Source of the DNA: Curtobacterium salicis
Lineage (GTDB): Bacteria > Actinomycetota > Actinomycetes > Actinomycetales > Microbacteriaceae
Assembly (NCBI RefSeq): GCF_011759505.1
Contig: NZ_JAAOYO010000002.1
Location: forward strand, 434,001 to 498,000
Direction: 5' to 3'
DNA length: 64,000 nt
The notes beneath the pieces are model-generated. The model was not told the DNA's origin and did no database searches. It worked only from the letters and a program-made list of their open reading frames with translations. Of this stretch, positions 9,016 through 17,042 are shown piece after piece (position 1 is the stretch's first letter; each line of letters starts with the position of its first letter). The translations under genes and the position numbers were made by a program.

Positions 9016-10344
9016 TCACCAGTCGTGGACGGTGCCGTCGGCCAGTCGGTTGAACGGCAGGTAGGCCTGCTCGTACGGGTACTTCCCGGCCTCGTCGACG
9101 TCGAGCGAGACGCCGATGCCGGGCTCGTCGCCCGGGTGCAGGAACCCGTCGGTGAAGGTGGACGACTGCTGGAACACCCGGTTCGTGCGGTCGCCGTGGT
9201 GCATGTACTCCTGGATCCCGAAGTTGTGGATCGCGAGCCCGAGGTGCATCTGCGCGGCCATCCCCACCGGCGAGATGTCGGTCGGCCCGTGGAACCCGGA
9301 CTTCACCTGGTACATCGCGGCGTAGTCCATCGTCTTCCGCAGCGGGGTGATCCCGCCCATGTGCGTCACGGCTCCGCGGACGTAGTCGATGAGCTGGTCG
9401 CGGATGAGGTCCTTGAAGTCCCAGATCGTGTTGAAGACCTCGCCGATCGCGAGCGGTGTCGTGGTGTGCTGCCGGACGAGCCGCAGCGCCTCCTGGTTCT
9501 CGGCGGGGGTGCAGTCCTCGAGCCAGAACAGGTCGTACGGCTCGAGGGACTTGCCGAGCTTCGCCGCCTGGATCGGGGTCATCCGGTGGTGGCCGTCGTG
9601 CAGCAGCGGCAGCTCGGGGCCGAACTCGTTGCGGACGGCCTCGAACACGGTCGGCAGGTGCCGCATGTACGAACGGGTGTCCCAGTCCTCCATCGCCGGG
9701 AACGACCCGCGCTGTGCCGGCTCGAAGTCGTAGCGGACGCCCGCGTTGCCCGCGGTCGTCCGGTTCGACGCGATGCCGTAGATCGACTCGAGCCCGGGGA
9801 CGCCCGTCTGGACCCGGATCGACCGGTAGCCCTCGGCCTGGTGCTCGCGGATCGAGTCGAACAGCTCCGGCAGCTCCTTGCCGGACGCGTGCCCGTACGC
9901 CATCAGCCCCGTCCGGGAGGCTCCGCCGAGCAGCTGGTAGAGCGGCATGGCGGCGACCTTGGCCTTGATGTCCCAGAGCGCCATGTCGACGGCGGCGATC
10001 GCGGCCATCGTCACCGGGCCGCGCCGCCAGTACGACGACCGGTAGAGGAACTGCCAGGCGTCCTCGATGCGGCTGGCGTCCCGGCCGACCAGCAGCGGCA
10101 CGACGTGTTCCGACAGGTACGCGGCGACGGCCAGTTCACGGCCGTTGAGGGTGGCGTCGCCGAGGCCGGTGACGCCGTCGGCGGTGGTGAGCTTGAGGGT
10201 GACGAAGTTGCGGTCGGGACTGGTGACGATCACCTCGGCGCGGTCGAGGAGCTGTCCGCGGTCCGTGCTCGCCCAGGTGTCGGGGCGACCGGAGGTCGGG
10301 GTCGGGTCGGTCGGGGTCGGGTCGGTCGGGGTCGGGTCGGTCAT
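9016..10344 (-). CDS. manD: D-mannonate dehydratase, ManD/RspA type enolase-superfamily enzyme
   Basis: Dehydrates D-mannonate to 2-keto-3-deoxygluconate in hexuronate breakdown. 442 residues with the mandelate-racemase fold: VTLKLTTADGVTGLGDATLNGRE in the capping domain, then barrel motifs VDMALWDIKAK, LLHDGHHRMTP (metal and catalytic His region), FWLEDCTP, PLAIGEVFNT and DISPVGMAAQMHL. Related subgroup members are poorly active and their substrate varies, so mannonate is likely but unproven. The ATG at 10342-10344 has AAGGAG upstream. The first 17 residues are a low-complexity TPTDP repeat. gntK lies 64 bp upstream, which suggests a sugar-acid operon. Confidence 0.85.
   Translation of the reverse strand: MTDPTPTDPTPTDPTPTSGRPDTWASTDRGQLLDRAEVIVTSPDRNFVTLKLTTADGVTGLGDATLNGRELAVAAYLSEHVVPLLVGRDASRIEDAWQFLYRSSYWRRGPVTMAAIAAVDMALWDIKAKVAAMPLYQLLGGASRTGLMAYGHASGKELPELFDSIREHQAEGYRSIRVQTGVPGLESIYGIASNRTTAGNAGVRYDFEPAQRGSFPAMEDWDTRSYMRHLPTVFEAVRNEFGPELPLLHDGHHRMTPIQAAKLGKSLEPYDLFWLEDCTPAENQEALRLVRQHTTTPLAIGEVFNTIWDFKDLIRDQLIDYVRGAVTHMGGITPLRKTMDYAAMYQVKSGFHGPTDISPVGMAAQMHLGLAIHNFGIQEYMHHGDRTNRVFQQSSTFTDGFLHPGDEPGIGVSLDVDEAGKYPYEQAYLPFNRLADGTVHDW
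10294..10341. repeat. Short tandem repeat encoding the ManD N-terminus
   Basis: Three copies of a 15-base GGTCGGGGTCGGGTC-type unit, encoding TDPTP repeats just after the start codon of manD. Such repeats are prone to slippage in multiples of 15, which keeps frame. Confidence 0.75.
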
Positions 10345-10408
10345 GCGGGGACTCCTTCGTCTGCTGACCCGCAGGCTTCGCCCGCGGCTTCTCCTCCGGT
10401 CGGGAGGC

Positions 10409-10936
10409 TCAGTGCAGGACCGCCAGGATCGCTGCGACGGTCTCGTCCACCGACCCACGGATCGGGACCACAGCCGACGCCTCGTCCGACTCGGGACGCT
10501 CGAGCGTCCGGAACTGCGAGTCGAGCAACGAGTTCGGCATGTACTCGTGGTGGCGGTGGCTCTGCCGCTCGGCGATGAGCTCGCGCGACCCGTCGAGGAA
10601 CGCGATGAAGAGGTCCGGGGCGTCCTCGCGGAGGCGGTCGCGGTAGGCACGCTTCAACGCGGAGTTCGCCATCACGCACCGGGAGCCGGAACGCTGCACC
10701 TCGGCGATGCGTGCCGAGCAGGCGTCGAGCCACGGGCGCCGGTCCTCGTCGGTGAGGGGGACGCCGGCGTGCATCTTGTCCTTGTTCGCCTGGGGGTGCA
10801 GCCCGTCCGCGTCGACGAACTCCGCCGCCTGACCCCGCTCGACGAGCGCACGGGTCAGCGCCTCGCCCACGGTCGACTTGCCGGATCCGGAGACCCCCAT
10901 CACGAGCACGGGCGGGAGGACGGTCGCATCGGCCAT
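10409..10936 (-). CDS. gntK: Gluconokinase
   Basis: Phosphorylates gluconate to 6-phosphogluconate with ATP. 175 residues, typical of the GntK family: P-loop GVSGSGKST at about residue 14, DADGLHP, NKDKMHAGVPLTDEDRRPWL, and the CVMANSALKRAYRDRLR segment. It is divergent from gnd, which uses its product, with 113 bp between the start codons, and upstream of manD on the same strand. Confidence 0.95.
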   Translation of the reverse strand: MADATVLPPVLVMGVSGSGKSTVGEALTRALVERGQAAEFVDADGLHPQANKDKMHAGVPLTDEDRRPWLDACSARIAEVQRSGSRCVMANSALKRAYRDRLREDAPDLFIAFLDGSRELIAERQSHRHHEYMPNSLLDSQFRTLERPESDEASAVVPIRGSVDETVAAILAVLH

Positions 10937-11011
10937 GCCTCCACACTACGAACAGGGGGACCCGTGATCCACAGGATGCGGAAGACCTGGGTGAGCACAC
11001 GAGGGGCTGCA

Positions 11012-11017
11012 TAGATT
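11012..11017 (+). promoter_or_regulatory. Candidate -10 element for gnd
   Basis: TAGATT 33 bases before the gnd start in the gntK/gnd divergent gap, the best -10 match there. No convincing -35 hexamer 17 bases upstream, so this is tentative. Confidence 0.3.
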
Positions 11018-11049
11018 GGCCCTGGCCGTCCAGACACGAAGGAGTCGAC

Positions 11050-12507
11050 GTGGCAGAGAACAACGACAAGGCGAACATCGGGGTCATCGGCCTCGCGGTG
11101 ATGGGCTCGAACCTGGCGCGGAACCTCGCGTCGCGGGAAGGCAACACCGTCGCGGTCTACAACCGCACCTACGCCCGCACCGAAGAGCTCATGAACGAGC
11201 ACGGTGACATGGGCTTCATCGCGTCCGAGGACATCGACGGGTTCGTCGCGTCACTGTCGAAGCCGCGCACCGCGATCATCATGGTCCAGGCCGGCAAGGG
11301 CACCGACGCGGTGATCTCGCAGCTCGCCGACCGGTTCGAGGAAGGCGACATCATCGTCGACGGCGGCAACGCCAACTTCCACGACACCATCCGCCGCGAA
11401 CACGATCTCAAGGAGAAGGGCCTCAACTTCGTCGGCACCGGCATCTCCGGTGGCGAAGAAGGCGCCCTGCACGGCCCCTCGATCATGCCGGGCGGTTCAG
11501 ACGAGGCATGGGAGACCCTCGGGCCGATCCTGACCTCGATCGCCGCGGTGGCCGAGGGCGAGCCCTGTGTCACGCACGTCGGCACCGACGGCGCGGGCCA
11601 CTTCGTGAAGATGGTGCACAACGGCATCGAGTACGCCGACATGCAGCTCATCGCCGAGTCATACGACCTGCTCCGCCGCGTCGGCGGCTACAGCGTCGAC
11701 CAGCTCGTCCAGGTGTTCGACGAGTGGAACAAGGGCGACCTCGAGTCGTACCTGATCGAGATCACCGGCGAGGTCCTCAAGCAGCAGGACGCCGACACCG
11801 GCAAGCCCCTGGTGGACGTCATCCGTGACGCCGCCGGGTCGAAGGGCACCGGCGTCTGGACCGTGCAGAACGCGGTCGGCCTCGGCATCCCCGTGTCGGG
11901 AATCGGTGAAGCGGTGTTCGCCCGGGCCGTGTCGTCGCGGGCGACGCAGCGCGCAGCGGTCCAGCAGTCCGTCACGAAGCGCCCCGACATCGCCGAGGTG
12001 CCGGACACCTTCGCCGACGACGTCCGCGCCGCGCTCTACGCCTCGAAGGTCGTCGCCTACGCGCAGGGCTTCGACCTCATCATCGCCGGGGCGAAGGAGT
12101 ACGACTGGGACATCACCCTCGGTGACATGGCGAAGATCTGGCGTGGCGGCTGCATCATCCGCGCCCAGTTCCTCAACCGCATCGTCGAGGCGTACGACAA
12201 GGACCCGGAGCTCGCGTCCCTGCTCGTCGACCCGTACTTCGCCAAGGCCGTCGCCGAGGGTGAAGCCGCCTGGCGTCGCATCGTCGGGATCGCGGCCGCG
12301 TCGGGCATCCCGGCACCCGGGTTCTCGTCGGCACTGTCGTACTTCGACTCGCTGGCGTCCGAGCGGCTGCCCGCGGCCCTGATCCAGGGGCAGCGCGACT
12401 TCTTCGGAGCGCACACCTACCAGCGCACCGACAAGGACGGCACGTTCCACACGCTGTGGTCCGAGGACGGGCGTCCGGAGGTCGAGCAGGAGCCCTCGAC
12501 GCACTGA
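11050..12507 (+). CDS. gnd: 6-phosphogluconate dehydrogenase (decarboxylating)
   Basis: Oxidatively decarboxylates 6-phosphogluconate to ribulose 5-phosphate with reduction of NAD(P)+. 485 residues, the long dimeric form. N-terminal Rossmann motif GVIGLAVMGSNLARN, IIVDGGNANFHDT, substrate-site GTGISGGEEGALHGPSIMPGG, catalytic Lys in FVKMVHNGIEY, and the C-terminal all-helical domain with KIWRGGCIIRAQFLN and a RTDKDGTFHTLW tail. GTG start with AAGGAG eight bases upstream; the first residues are VAENNDKANIGV. Convergent with the next gene and followed by a clear hairpin. Confidence 0.97.
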   Translation: MAENNDKANIGVIGLAVMGSNLARNLASREGNTVAVYNRTYARTEELMNEHGDMGFIASEDIDGFVASLSKPRTAIIMVQAGKGTDAVISQLADRFEEGDIIVDGGNANFHDTIRREHDLKEKGLNFVGTGISGGEEGALHGPSIMPGGSDEAWETLGPILTSIAAVAEGEPCVTHVGTDGAGHFVKMVHNGIEYADMQLIAESYDLLRRVGGYSVDQLVQVFDEWNKGDLESYLIEITGEVLKQQDADTGKPLVDVIRDAAGSKGTGVWTVQNAVGLGIPVSGIGEAVFARAVSSRATQRAAVQQSVTKRPDIAEVPDTFADDVRAALYASKVVAYAQGFDLIIAGAKEYDWDITLGDMAKIWRGGCIIRAQFLNRIVEAYDKDPELASLLVDPYFAKAVAEGEAAWRRIVGIAAASGIPAPGFSSALSYFDSLASERLPAALIQGQRDFFGAHTYQRTDKDGTFHTLWSEDGRPEVEQEPSTH

Positions 12508-12523
12508 TCCCACTCGCTCGACT

Positions 12524-12554
12524 CCGAGGGCCTCGTCGTGGACGGGGCCCTCGG
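12524..12554 (+). terminator. Terminator hairpin after gnd
   Basis: 9-bp perfect stem CCGAGGGCC / GGCCCTCGG, 16 bases after the gnd stop. Confidence 0.6.
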
Positions 12555-12600
12555 TGCGTGCGTGTCGGGTGGAGTGCAGCGGCGTGCAGCGGCGTGCGTG

Positions 12601-13299
12601 TCAGGCGACGATGCGCTCGCGGGCGAGCCGGGCGAGCAACTCGTCCAGCCGGTCCCCGCGGCCGAGCAGCCGATCCGAGCCCGGAGCCGCACGCACGAAG
12701 AACGTCGCCACCGCCGTGGTGTCGTCCGCCCGGACGTAGTGCACGACGATCGCCGGGGCTGTCCGACGTCCGGCACCGGGCACCAGGACGTCCTCGACCC
12801 CGACGTGCACCACACGGCTCCACCGGATCACGAGCAACCTCGTCGCACGCCGTCCGTCGAGTTCCCACAGGGACGCCTCGGTCGCGCCGAACGCCCACGT
12901 GACGTGCTGCGCGAGCGGGACCTCCGGACGCGCAGCCTCGAGCGTGCCGCGGAGCTCCGGGGTGGCCGAGGCCGGGACCAACCACACGGTCGGGTCGACG
13001 CGTCGGACCGCGACGGCCAGCACGTCGTCGGATCGCCGTCGCGCGATGGCCCGCGCCCGGAGGACGGCGATCACGATGACGGTCACGCCGAGGGCGACCG
13101 CAGCGACCTCGGCGATGCCGAACGCCGTCAGGTCGGCGTCCGGATCGGCGTTCACGACGATGATGCGCGCGGTGACCAGCGCGGCCCAGAGCCCGACGAT
13201 CGCCCACCGCAGGGCCAGTAGCCGGCGGTACGGCGACCAACGCTCCCGGTCGCCGCGGGCACGACCAGGACCCGGAACACGGATCGGTCGCCTCGGCAC
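12601..13299 (-). CDS. Hypothetical membrane protein
   Basis: About 232 residues from a GTG at 13297-13299 that has AGGA eight bases upstream; the frame stays open much further upstream, opposite the neighbouring gene, so the start is uncertain. Two hydrophobic segments (around WAIVGLWAALVTARIIVV and VAAVALGVTVIVIAVL, residues 33-82) precede a soluble C-terminal region with mixed strands and helices (SLWELDGRRATRLLVIRWSR, VVHVGVEDVLVPG). The arrangement resembles small membrane proteins with a PH-like C-terminal domain, but I cannot assign a family. Convergent with gnd, divergent from the molybdopterin oxidoreductase. Confidence 0.65.
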   Translation of the reverse strand: MPRRPIRVPGPGRARGDRERWSPYRRLLALRWAIVGLWAALVTARIIVVNADPDADLTAFGIAEVAAVALGVTVIVIAVLRARAIARRRSDDVLAVAVRRVDPTVWLVPASATPELRGTLEAARPEVPLAQHVTWAFGATEASLWELDGRRATRLLVIRWSRVVHVGVEDVLVPGAGRRTAPAIVVHYVRADDTTAVATFFVRAAPGSDRLLGRGDRLDELLARLARERIVA

Positions 13300-13416
13300 G
13301 GTGACGATCCTGCCACGACGACGTCCTCGATCCGCACGTTCGGGGATGAACGGTCCCCGAACCCGCCGAGCGCACCGGACCAGCCGTTCCCAGCGGCACT
13401 GACCTACCATCCGAGG

Positions 13417-14994
13417 GTGACCGAGCCTGACCCGCGCCTCCTCCCGCACCGCCGCTGGGCCGCCGCGCTCGTCGGGGTGATCGCCATGCTCGCGTTCCTC
13501 GCCGTCGCGGAGCTCGGGGCGCTGCTCCTCGGGGGTGCCGGCAGCCCGCTCGTCGCGGTCGGTTCGGCCGTCATCGACCTGGCGCCCCGAGGCGCGAAGG
13601 ACCTGATGGTGTCGCTGTTCGGCACCGGGGACAAGGTGGCGCTGTTCGCCCTCATGACCGTCCTCCTCGTGGTCATCACGGCCGGCGCCGGCGTCCTCGA
13701 GCGACGCCGACCGCCCTTCGGTGCGCTGGTCTTCGCCGCCGGTGGGGTGCTCGCCCTGCTCGCGGTCACCACCCGTTCCGGCAGCGGCACGTTCGACGGT
13801 GCTCCGACCGTCCTCGGCGTGGCCGCGTCGATCATCGTCCTGCGACTCCTCCTGCAGCGCCTCCGCCGGTGGGAGGACACCCGCGCCGTCCCGACCGTCG
13901 GCGCGGACCGCGCCGACGGTGTCCAGCGCCGCTCCTTCATCGGATGGGCGGTCACCACCGCAGCGGTCGCGGCGCTGGTGGGGAGCGCCTCCCGGCTGGG
14001 ATCGGCGTCGCTGCAGGCCGCGGCTGCGGTCCGCCGGGCCGTGCGTCTGCCGGCACCGGCGAGCACGGCCGAACCGGTGCCGAGCGGTGCCAGCCTGGAC
14101 GTCACGGGAATCACGCCGTACGTCACCCCGAACGCCGACTTCTACCGGATCGACACGGCGCTTCGCGTGCCGTCGATCGACCCCGCCGACTGGTCGCTGA
14201 GGATCCACGGCGAGGTCGAGGAGACCGTCGAGATCACCTGGGCGGAGCTCCTGGCCCTCCCCCTCGAAGAGCACATGGCCACGCTGAGCTGCGTGTCGAA
14301 CGAGGTCGGCGGCGACCTGATCGGCAACGCGCTCTGGCTCGGCTACCCGATCCGGTCGCTCCTCGCCCGCGCCCGGCCGAAGTCCGGTGCCGACATGGTC
14401 CTGTCGCGGAGCATCGACGGGTTCACCGCCGGCACCCCGCTCGACGTGCTGCAGGACGACGACACGCAGGCGCTCGTCGCCGTCGGCATGAACGGCACGC
14501 CGTTGCCGGCCGAGCACGGGTTCCCGGCTCGCCTGGTCGTGCCGGGCCTGTTCGGGTACGTCTCCGCCACCAAGTGGGTGACCGAGCTCGAGGTCACCCG
14601 CTTCGCCAAGGCGCAGGGGTACTGGACGCCGCGTGGGTGGTCGGAGCGTGGGCCGGTGAAGCTGGAGTCGCGGATCGACACCCCGTCCGACGGCACCTCG
14701 GTGCGGGTCGGCGACCGGGTCCCGATCGCCGGTGTCGCCTGGCAGCCGCACGTCGGTGTCAAGGCCGTGCAGGTCAAGGTCGGGTCCGCCGGGTGGCAGG
14801 ACGCCGAACTCGCCGATTCCGTCTCCGCCGACACCTGGCGGCAGTGGGTCTACCGGTGGACCGCCGTCGCCGGGCAGCACGAGGTGCAGGTCCGTGCCGT
14901 CAGCGCCGACGGTGAGGTGCAGACGAGTGTGCAGCGGCCGCCCGCGCCGAACGGCGCGACCGGCTGGCACGGGGTCACCATCTCCGCCTCCTGA
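13417..14994 (+). CDS. Membrane-anchored molybdopterin-dependent oxidoreductase (sulfite oxidase/YedY family)
   Basis: 525 residues, GTG start. The first 160 residues contain four hydrophobic segments (LVGVIAMLAFLAVAEL, ALFALMTVLLVVITAGAGV, GALVFAAGGVLALLAV and GVAASIIVLRLLL), then RRSFIGWAVTTAAVAALVG resembles a further membrane segment. The periplasmic domain has the family signature ATLSCVSNEVGGDLIGNALW, whose Cys is the molybdenum ligand in this family, followed by GFPARLVVPGLFGYVSATKWV. A C-terminal Ig-like Mo-oxidoreductase dimerisation domain covers about residues 425-510. The substrate is unknown; the family includes sulfite oxidase and methionine-sulfoxide reductase. I see no heme-binding partner gene. 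Confidence 0.9.
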   Translation: MTEPDPRLLPHRRWAAALVGVIAMLAFLAVAELGALLLGGAGSPLVAVGSAVIDLAPRGAKDLMVSLFGTGDKVALFALMTVLLVVITAGAGVLERRRPPFGALVFAAGGVLALLAVTTRSGSGTFDGAPTVLGVAASIIVLRLLLQRLRRWEDTRAVPTVGADRADGVQRRSFIGWAVTTAAVAALVGSASRLGSASLQAAAAVRRAVRLPAPASTAEPVPSGASLDVTGITPYVTPNADFYRIDTALRVPSIDPADWSLRIHGEVEETVEITWAELLALPLEEHMATLSCVSNEVGGDLIGNALWLGYPIRSLLARARPKSGADMVLSRSIDGFTAGTPLDVLQDDDTQALVAVGMNGTPLPAEHGFPARLVVPGLFGYVSATKWVTELEVTRFAKAQGYWTPRGWSERGPVKLESRIDTPSDGTSVRVGDRVPIAGVAWQPHVGVKAVQVKVGSAGWQDAELADSVSADTWRQWVYRWTAVAGQHEVQVRAVSADGEVQTSVQRPPAPNGATGWHGVTISAS

Positions 14995-15040
14995 CGGGAG
15001 GCACGCCCCGCCGCCCACGCGTCGCCGGGCGCGGTGGGGC

Positions 15041-15110
15041 GCGAAACACCGGTGTTCGTCCGTCGAACACCGGCATGACGCGGCGCGAACGACGAACACC
15101 GGTGTCGCGC
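15041..15110. repeat. Inverted repeat with ACACCGGTGT palindromes
   Basis: Left arm 15041-15060 and right arm 15091-15110 pair at 18 of 20 positions. Each arm contains the self-complementary decamer ACACCGGTGT, and a third half-copy (GAACACCGG) sits between them at 15064-15073. It lies in the gap between two convergent genes, so it is either a bidirectional terminator or a regulator-binding array. Confidence 0.75.
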
Positions 15111-15157
15111 TGGAGCGGCGGGCGCAGGCGTGCCGGAGCGGGCGCCGCCGGCAGGGT

Positions 15158-15937
15158 TCAGGCGGGGAGGGTGGCGACGACGCAGGTGCCGTCGACCTCG
15201 TCGTCGCGGGCGAGTTCCGCGTCGAAGCCGGCCGCACGGAAGAGGCCCGCGGAGACCGGTGCCTGCTCCCCCGACACCTCGATCACGACCGCCCCGCCCG
15301 GCCGGATCCACTCCGCAGCACCGGCAGCGATCCGACGGTGCACGTCGAGGCCGTCCGCCCCGCCGTCGAGGGCGACCCGGTGCTCGTGGTCGCGGGCTTC
15401 CGGAGGCATGGTGCCGATCGCGTCGGTCGGGACGTAGGGCGCGTTCACGGTGAGGACGTCGACCCGCCCCCGGAACCGGGTCGGCAGCGGGTCGAAGAGG
15501 TCACCCGTGACGACGATACCCCGGTCGCCCAGGTTCTCGGCCGCGACGTCGGTGGCATCCGGGTCGATGTCGGATGCGACGAGGTCGAGCGCGCCGATCC
15601 GTTCGAGCAGCGCCATCCCGATCGCTCCCGCACCGCAGCACAGGTCGACGACCCGGTCGTAGCGGTGCAGGCGTCGGGCAGCCTGGGTGACGACGACCCG
15701 GGTGCGGGCCCGTGGGACGAAGACCCCGGGTGTCACGCGGACCCGGTGCCCGTCGAAAGCTGCCCAACCGAGGACGTACTCGAGCGGCTCCCCGGCGAGA
15801 CGACGCTGCAGGAGCGTCCGGAGCCGGGCCGGGTCGCCGTCACCGGCAGCGAGCAGCAGGTCGGCTTCGTCCTCGGCGAAGACGCTCCCGCCGGCCCGGA
15901 GTCGGGCGGCGAGGGCGTCCCGCGGGGTCAGTGCCAC
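15158..15937 (-). CDS. PrmC-related N5-glutamine methyltransferase, unknown substrate
   Basis: 259 residues, GTG start, 16 bp after the prs stop on the same strand. N-terminal helical domain (AEDEADLLLAAG, RRLAGEPLEYVLGWAAFDGHRVRVTPGVFVPRARTR) as in PrmC, then a class I SAM fold: VVDLCCGAGAIGMALL, SDIDPDATDVAAENL and the catalytic motif NAPYVP. True PrmC has NPPY; the NAPY form marks a separate paralogous family (putative protein-(glutamine-N5) methyltransferase, TIGR03704-like) of unknown target. The release-factor methylase itself is therefore probably elsewhere. Confidence 0.85.
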   Translation of the reverse strand: MALTPRDALAARLRAGGSVFAEDEADLLLAAGDGDPARLRTLLQRRLAGEPLEYVLGWAAFDGHRVRVTPGVFVPRARTRVVVTQAARRLHRYDRVVDLCCGAGAIGMALLERIGALDLVASDIDPDATDVAAENLGDRGIVVTGDLFDPLPTRFRGRVDVLTVNAPYVPTDAIGTMPPEARDHEHRVALDGGADGLDVHRRIAAGAAEWIRPGGAVVIEVSGEQAPVSAGLFRAAGFDAELARDDEVDGTCVVATLPA

Positions 15938-15953
15938 GGTTGCGTCCGAGGAC

Positions 15954-16931
15954 TCAGGCGGCGCCGTCGAACATCGACGTCACCGAACCGTCGTCGAACA
16001 CCTCGTGGATGGCACGGGCGATGAGCGGCGCGATCGGCAGGACCTCGAGCTTGTCCCAGCGCTTCTCGTGCGGCACCGGCAGCGTGTCCGTGACGACGAC
16101 GCGGTCGATGAACTCACTCTGCAGCAGCTCGGTCGCCGGGTCGGAGAACACCGCGTGCGTGGCGGCGACGACGACACCCTTGGCTCCGCTGGCCTTGAGG
16201 GCCTCTGCCGCCTTGGCGATGGTGCGGCCGGTGTCGATGAGGTCGTCGACCAGCAGGCACCAACGGCCGGCGACGTCACCGACGATCTCGTGCACGGAGA
16301 CCTGGTTCGGGACGAGCGGGTCGCGGCGCTTGTGGATGATCGCCAGCGGTGCGCCGAGCTTCTCGGACCAGATGTCGGCCACACGGACGCGGCCCATGTC
16401 GGGCGAGACGACGGTCAGGGTCGCGGGGTCGAGCATCTCGCGGAAGCGTTCGAGGAGCACCGGCATCGCGAACAGGTGGTCGACCGGGCCGTCGAAGAAG
16501 CCCTGGATCTGCGGGGCGTGCAGGTCGACGCTCATGATGCGGTGCGCGCCGGCCGCCTTGAACAGGTCGGCGACGAGGCGGGCCGAGATCGGCTCGCGGC
16601 CACGACCCTTCTTGTCCTGCCGGGCGTACGGGTAGAACGGCGCGACGACGGTGATGCGCTTGGCGGAAGCGCGCTTCAGGGCGTCGACCATGATGAGCTG
16701 CTCCATGAGCCACTCGTTGATCGGAGCGGTGTGCGACTGGATGACGAAGGCGTCGCAGCCGCGGACCGACTCGTCGAAGCGGGCGTAGAGCTCACCGTTG
16801 GCGAAGGTCCGGGCATCGGTCGGGACGAGGTCGACACCGAGCTCTTCCGCGATCGACTTCGACAGTTCCGGGTGCGCTCGCCCTGCGACCAGGACGAGTC
16901 GCTTCTGGCCGGTTGTCTTGATTCCGGACAC
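15954..16931 (-). CDS. prs: Ribose-phosphate pyrophosphokinase (PRPP synthetase)
   Basis: Makes PRPP from ribose 5-phosphate and ATP for nucleotide, His and Trp synthesis. 325 residues, normal length, GTG start (VSGIKTTGQ). Motifs: RTFANGELYARFDESVRG, FYPYARQDKKGRGREPIS, catalytic-loop region LAIIHKRRDP and the PRPP-binding loop LLVDDLIDTGRTIAKA. 111 bp after glmU on the same strand; glmU-prs is conserved in Actinobacteria. Confidence 0.97.
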   Translation of the reverse strand: MSGIKTTGQKRLVLVAGRAHPELSKSIAEELGVDLVPTDARTFANGELYARFDESVRGCDAFVIQSHTAPINEWLMEQLIMVDALKRASAKRITVVAPFYPYARQDKKGRGREPISARLVADLFKAAGAHRIMSVDLHAPQIQGFFDGPVDHLFAMPVLLERFREMLDPATLTVVSPDMGRVRVADIWSEKLGAPLAIIHKRRDPLVPNQVSVHEIVGDVAGRWCLLVDDLIDTGRTIAKAAEALKASGAKGVVVAATHAVFSDPATELLQSEFIDRVVVTDTLPVPHEKRWDKLEVLPIAPLIARAIHEVFDDGSVTSMFDGAA

Positions 16932-17042
16932 GTGTGGTGCTCACTCCCTGACCCCGTGGAGGGGCCGATCTGACCCGCCGGGGCCGATGTCCTGGGCTCC
17001 GGTCGGGGCCCACCGCTGACGGTCACGGGGACCGTCGAGGTG

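Noticed and set aside
12601..15237. A single 878-codon gene on the minus strand
   Set aside because: The upstream two thirds lie antisense to the molybdopterin oxidoreductase and look non-coding. Only the last 232 codons after a GTG with AGGA are kept.
15158..15937. Release-factor methylase prmC
   Set aside because: The active-site motif is NAPY, not NPPY, and the gene is not next to prfA. It belongs to the related family of unknown target.
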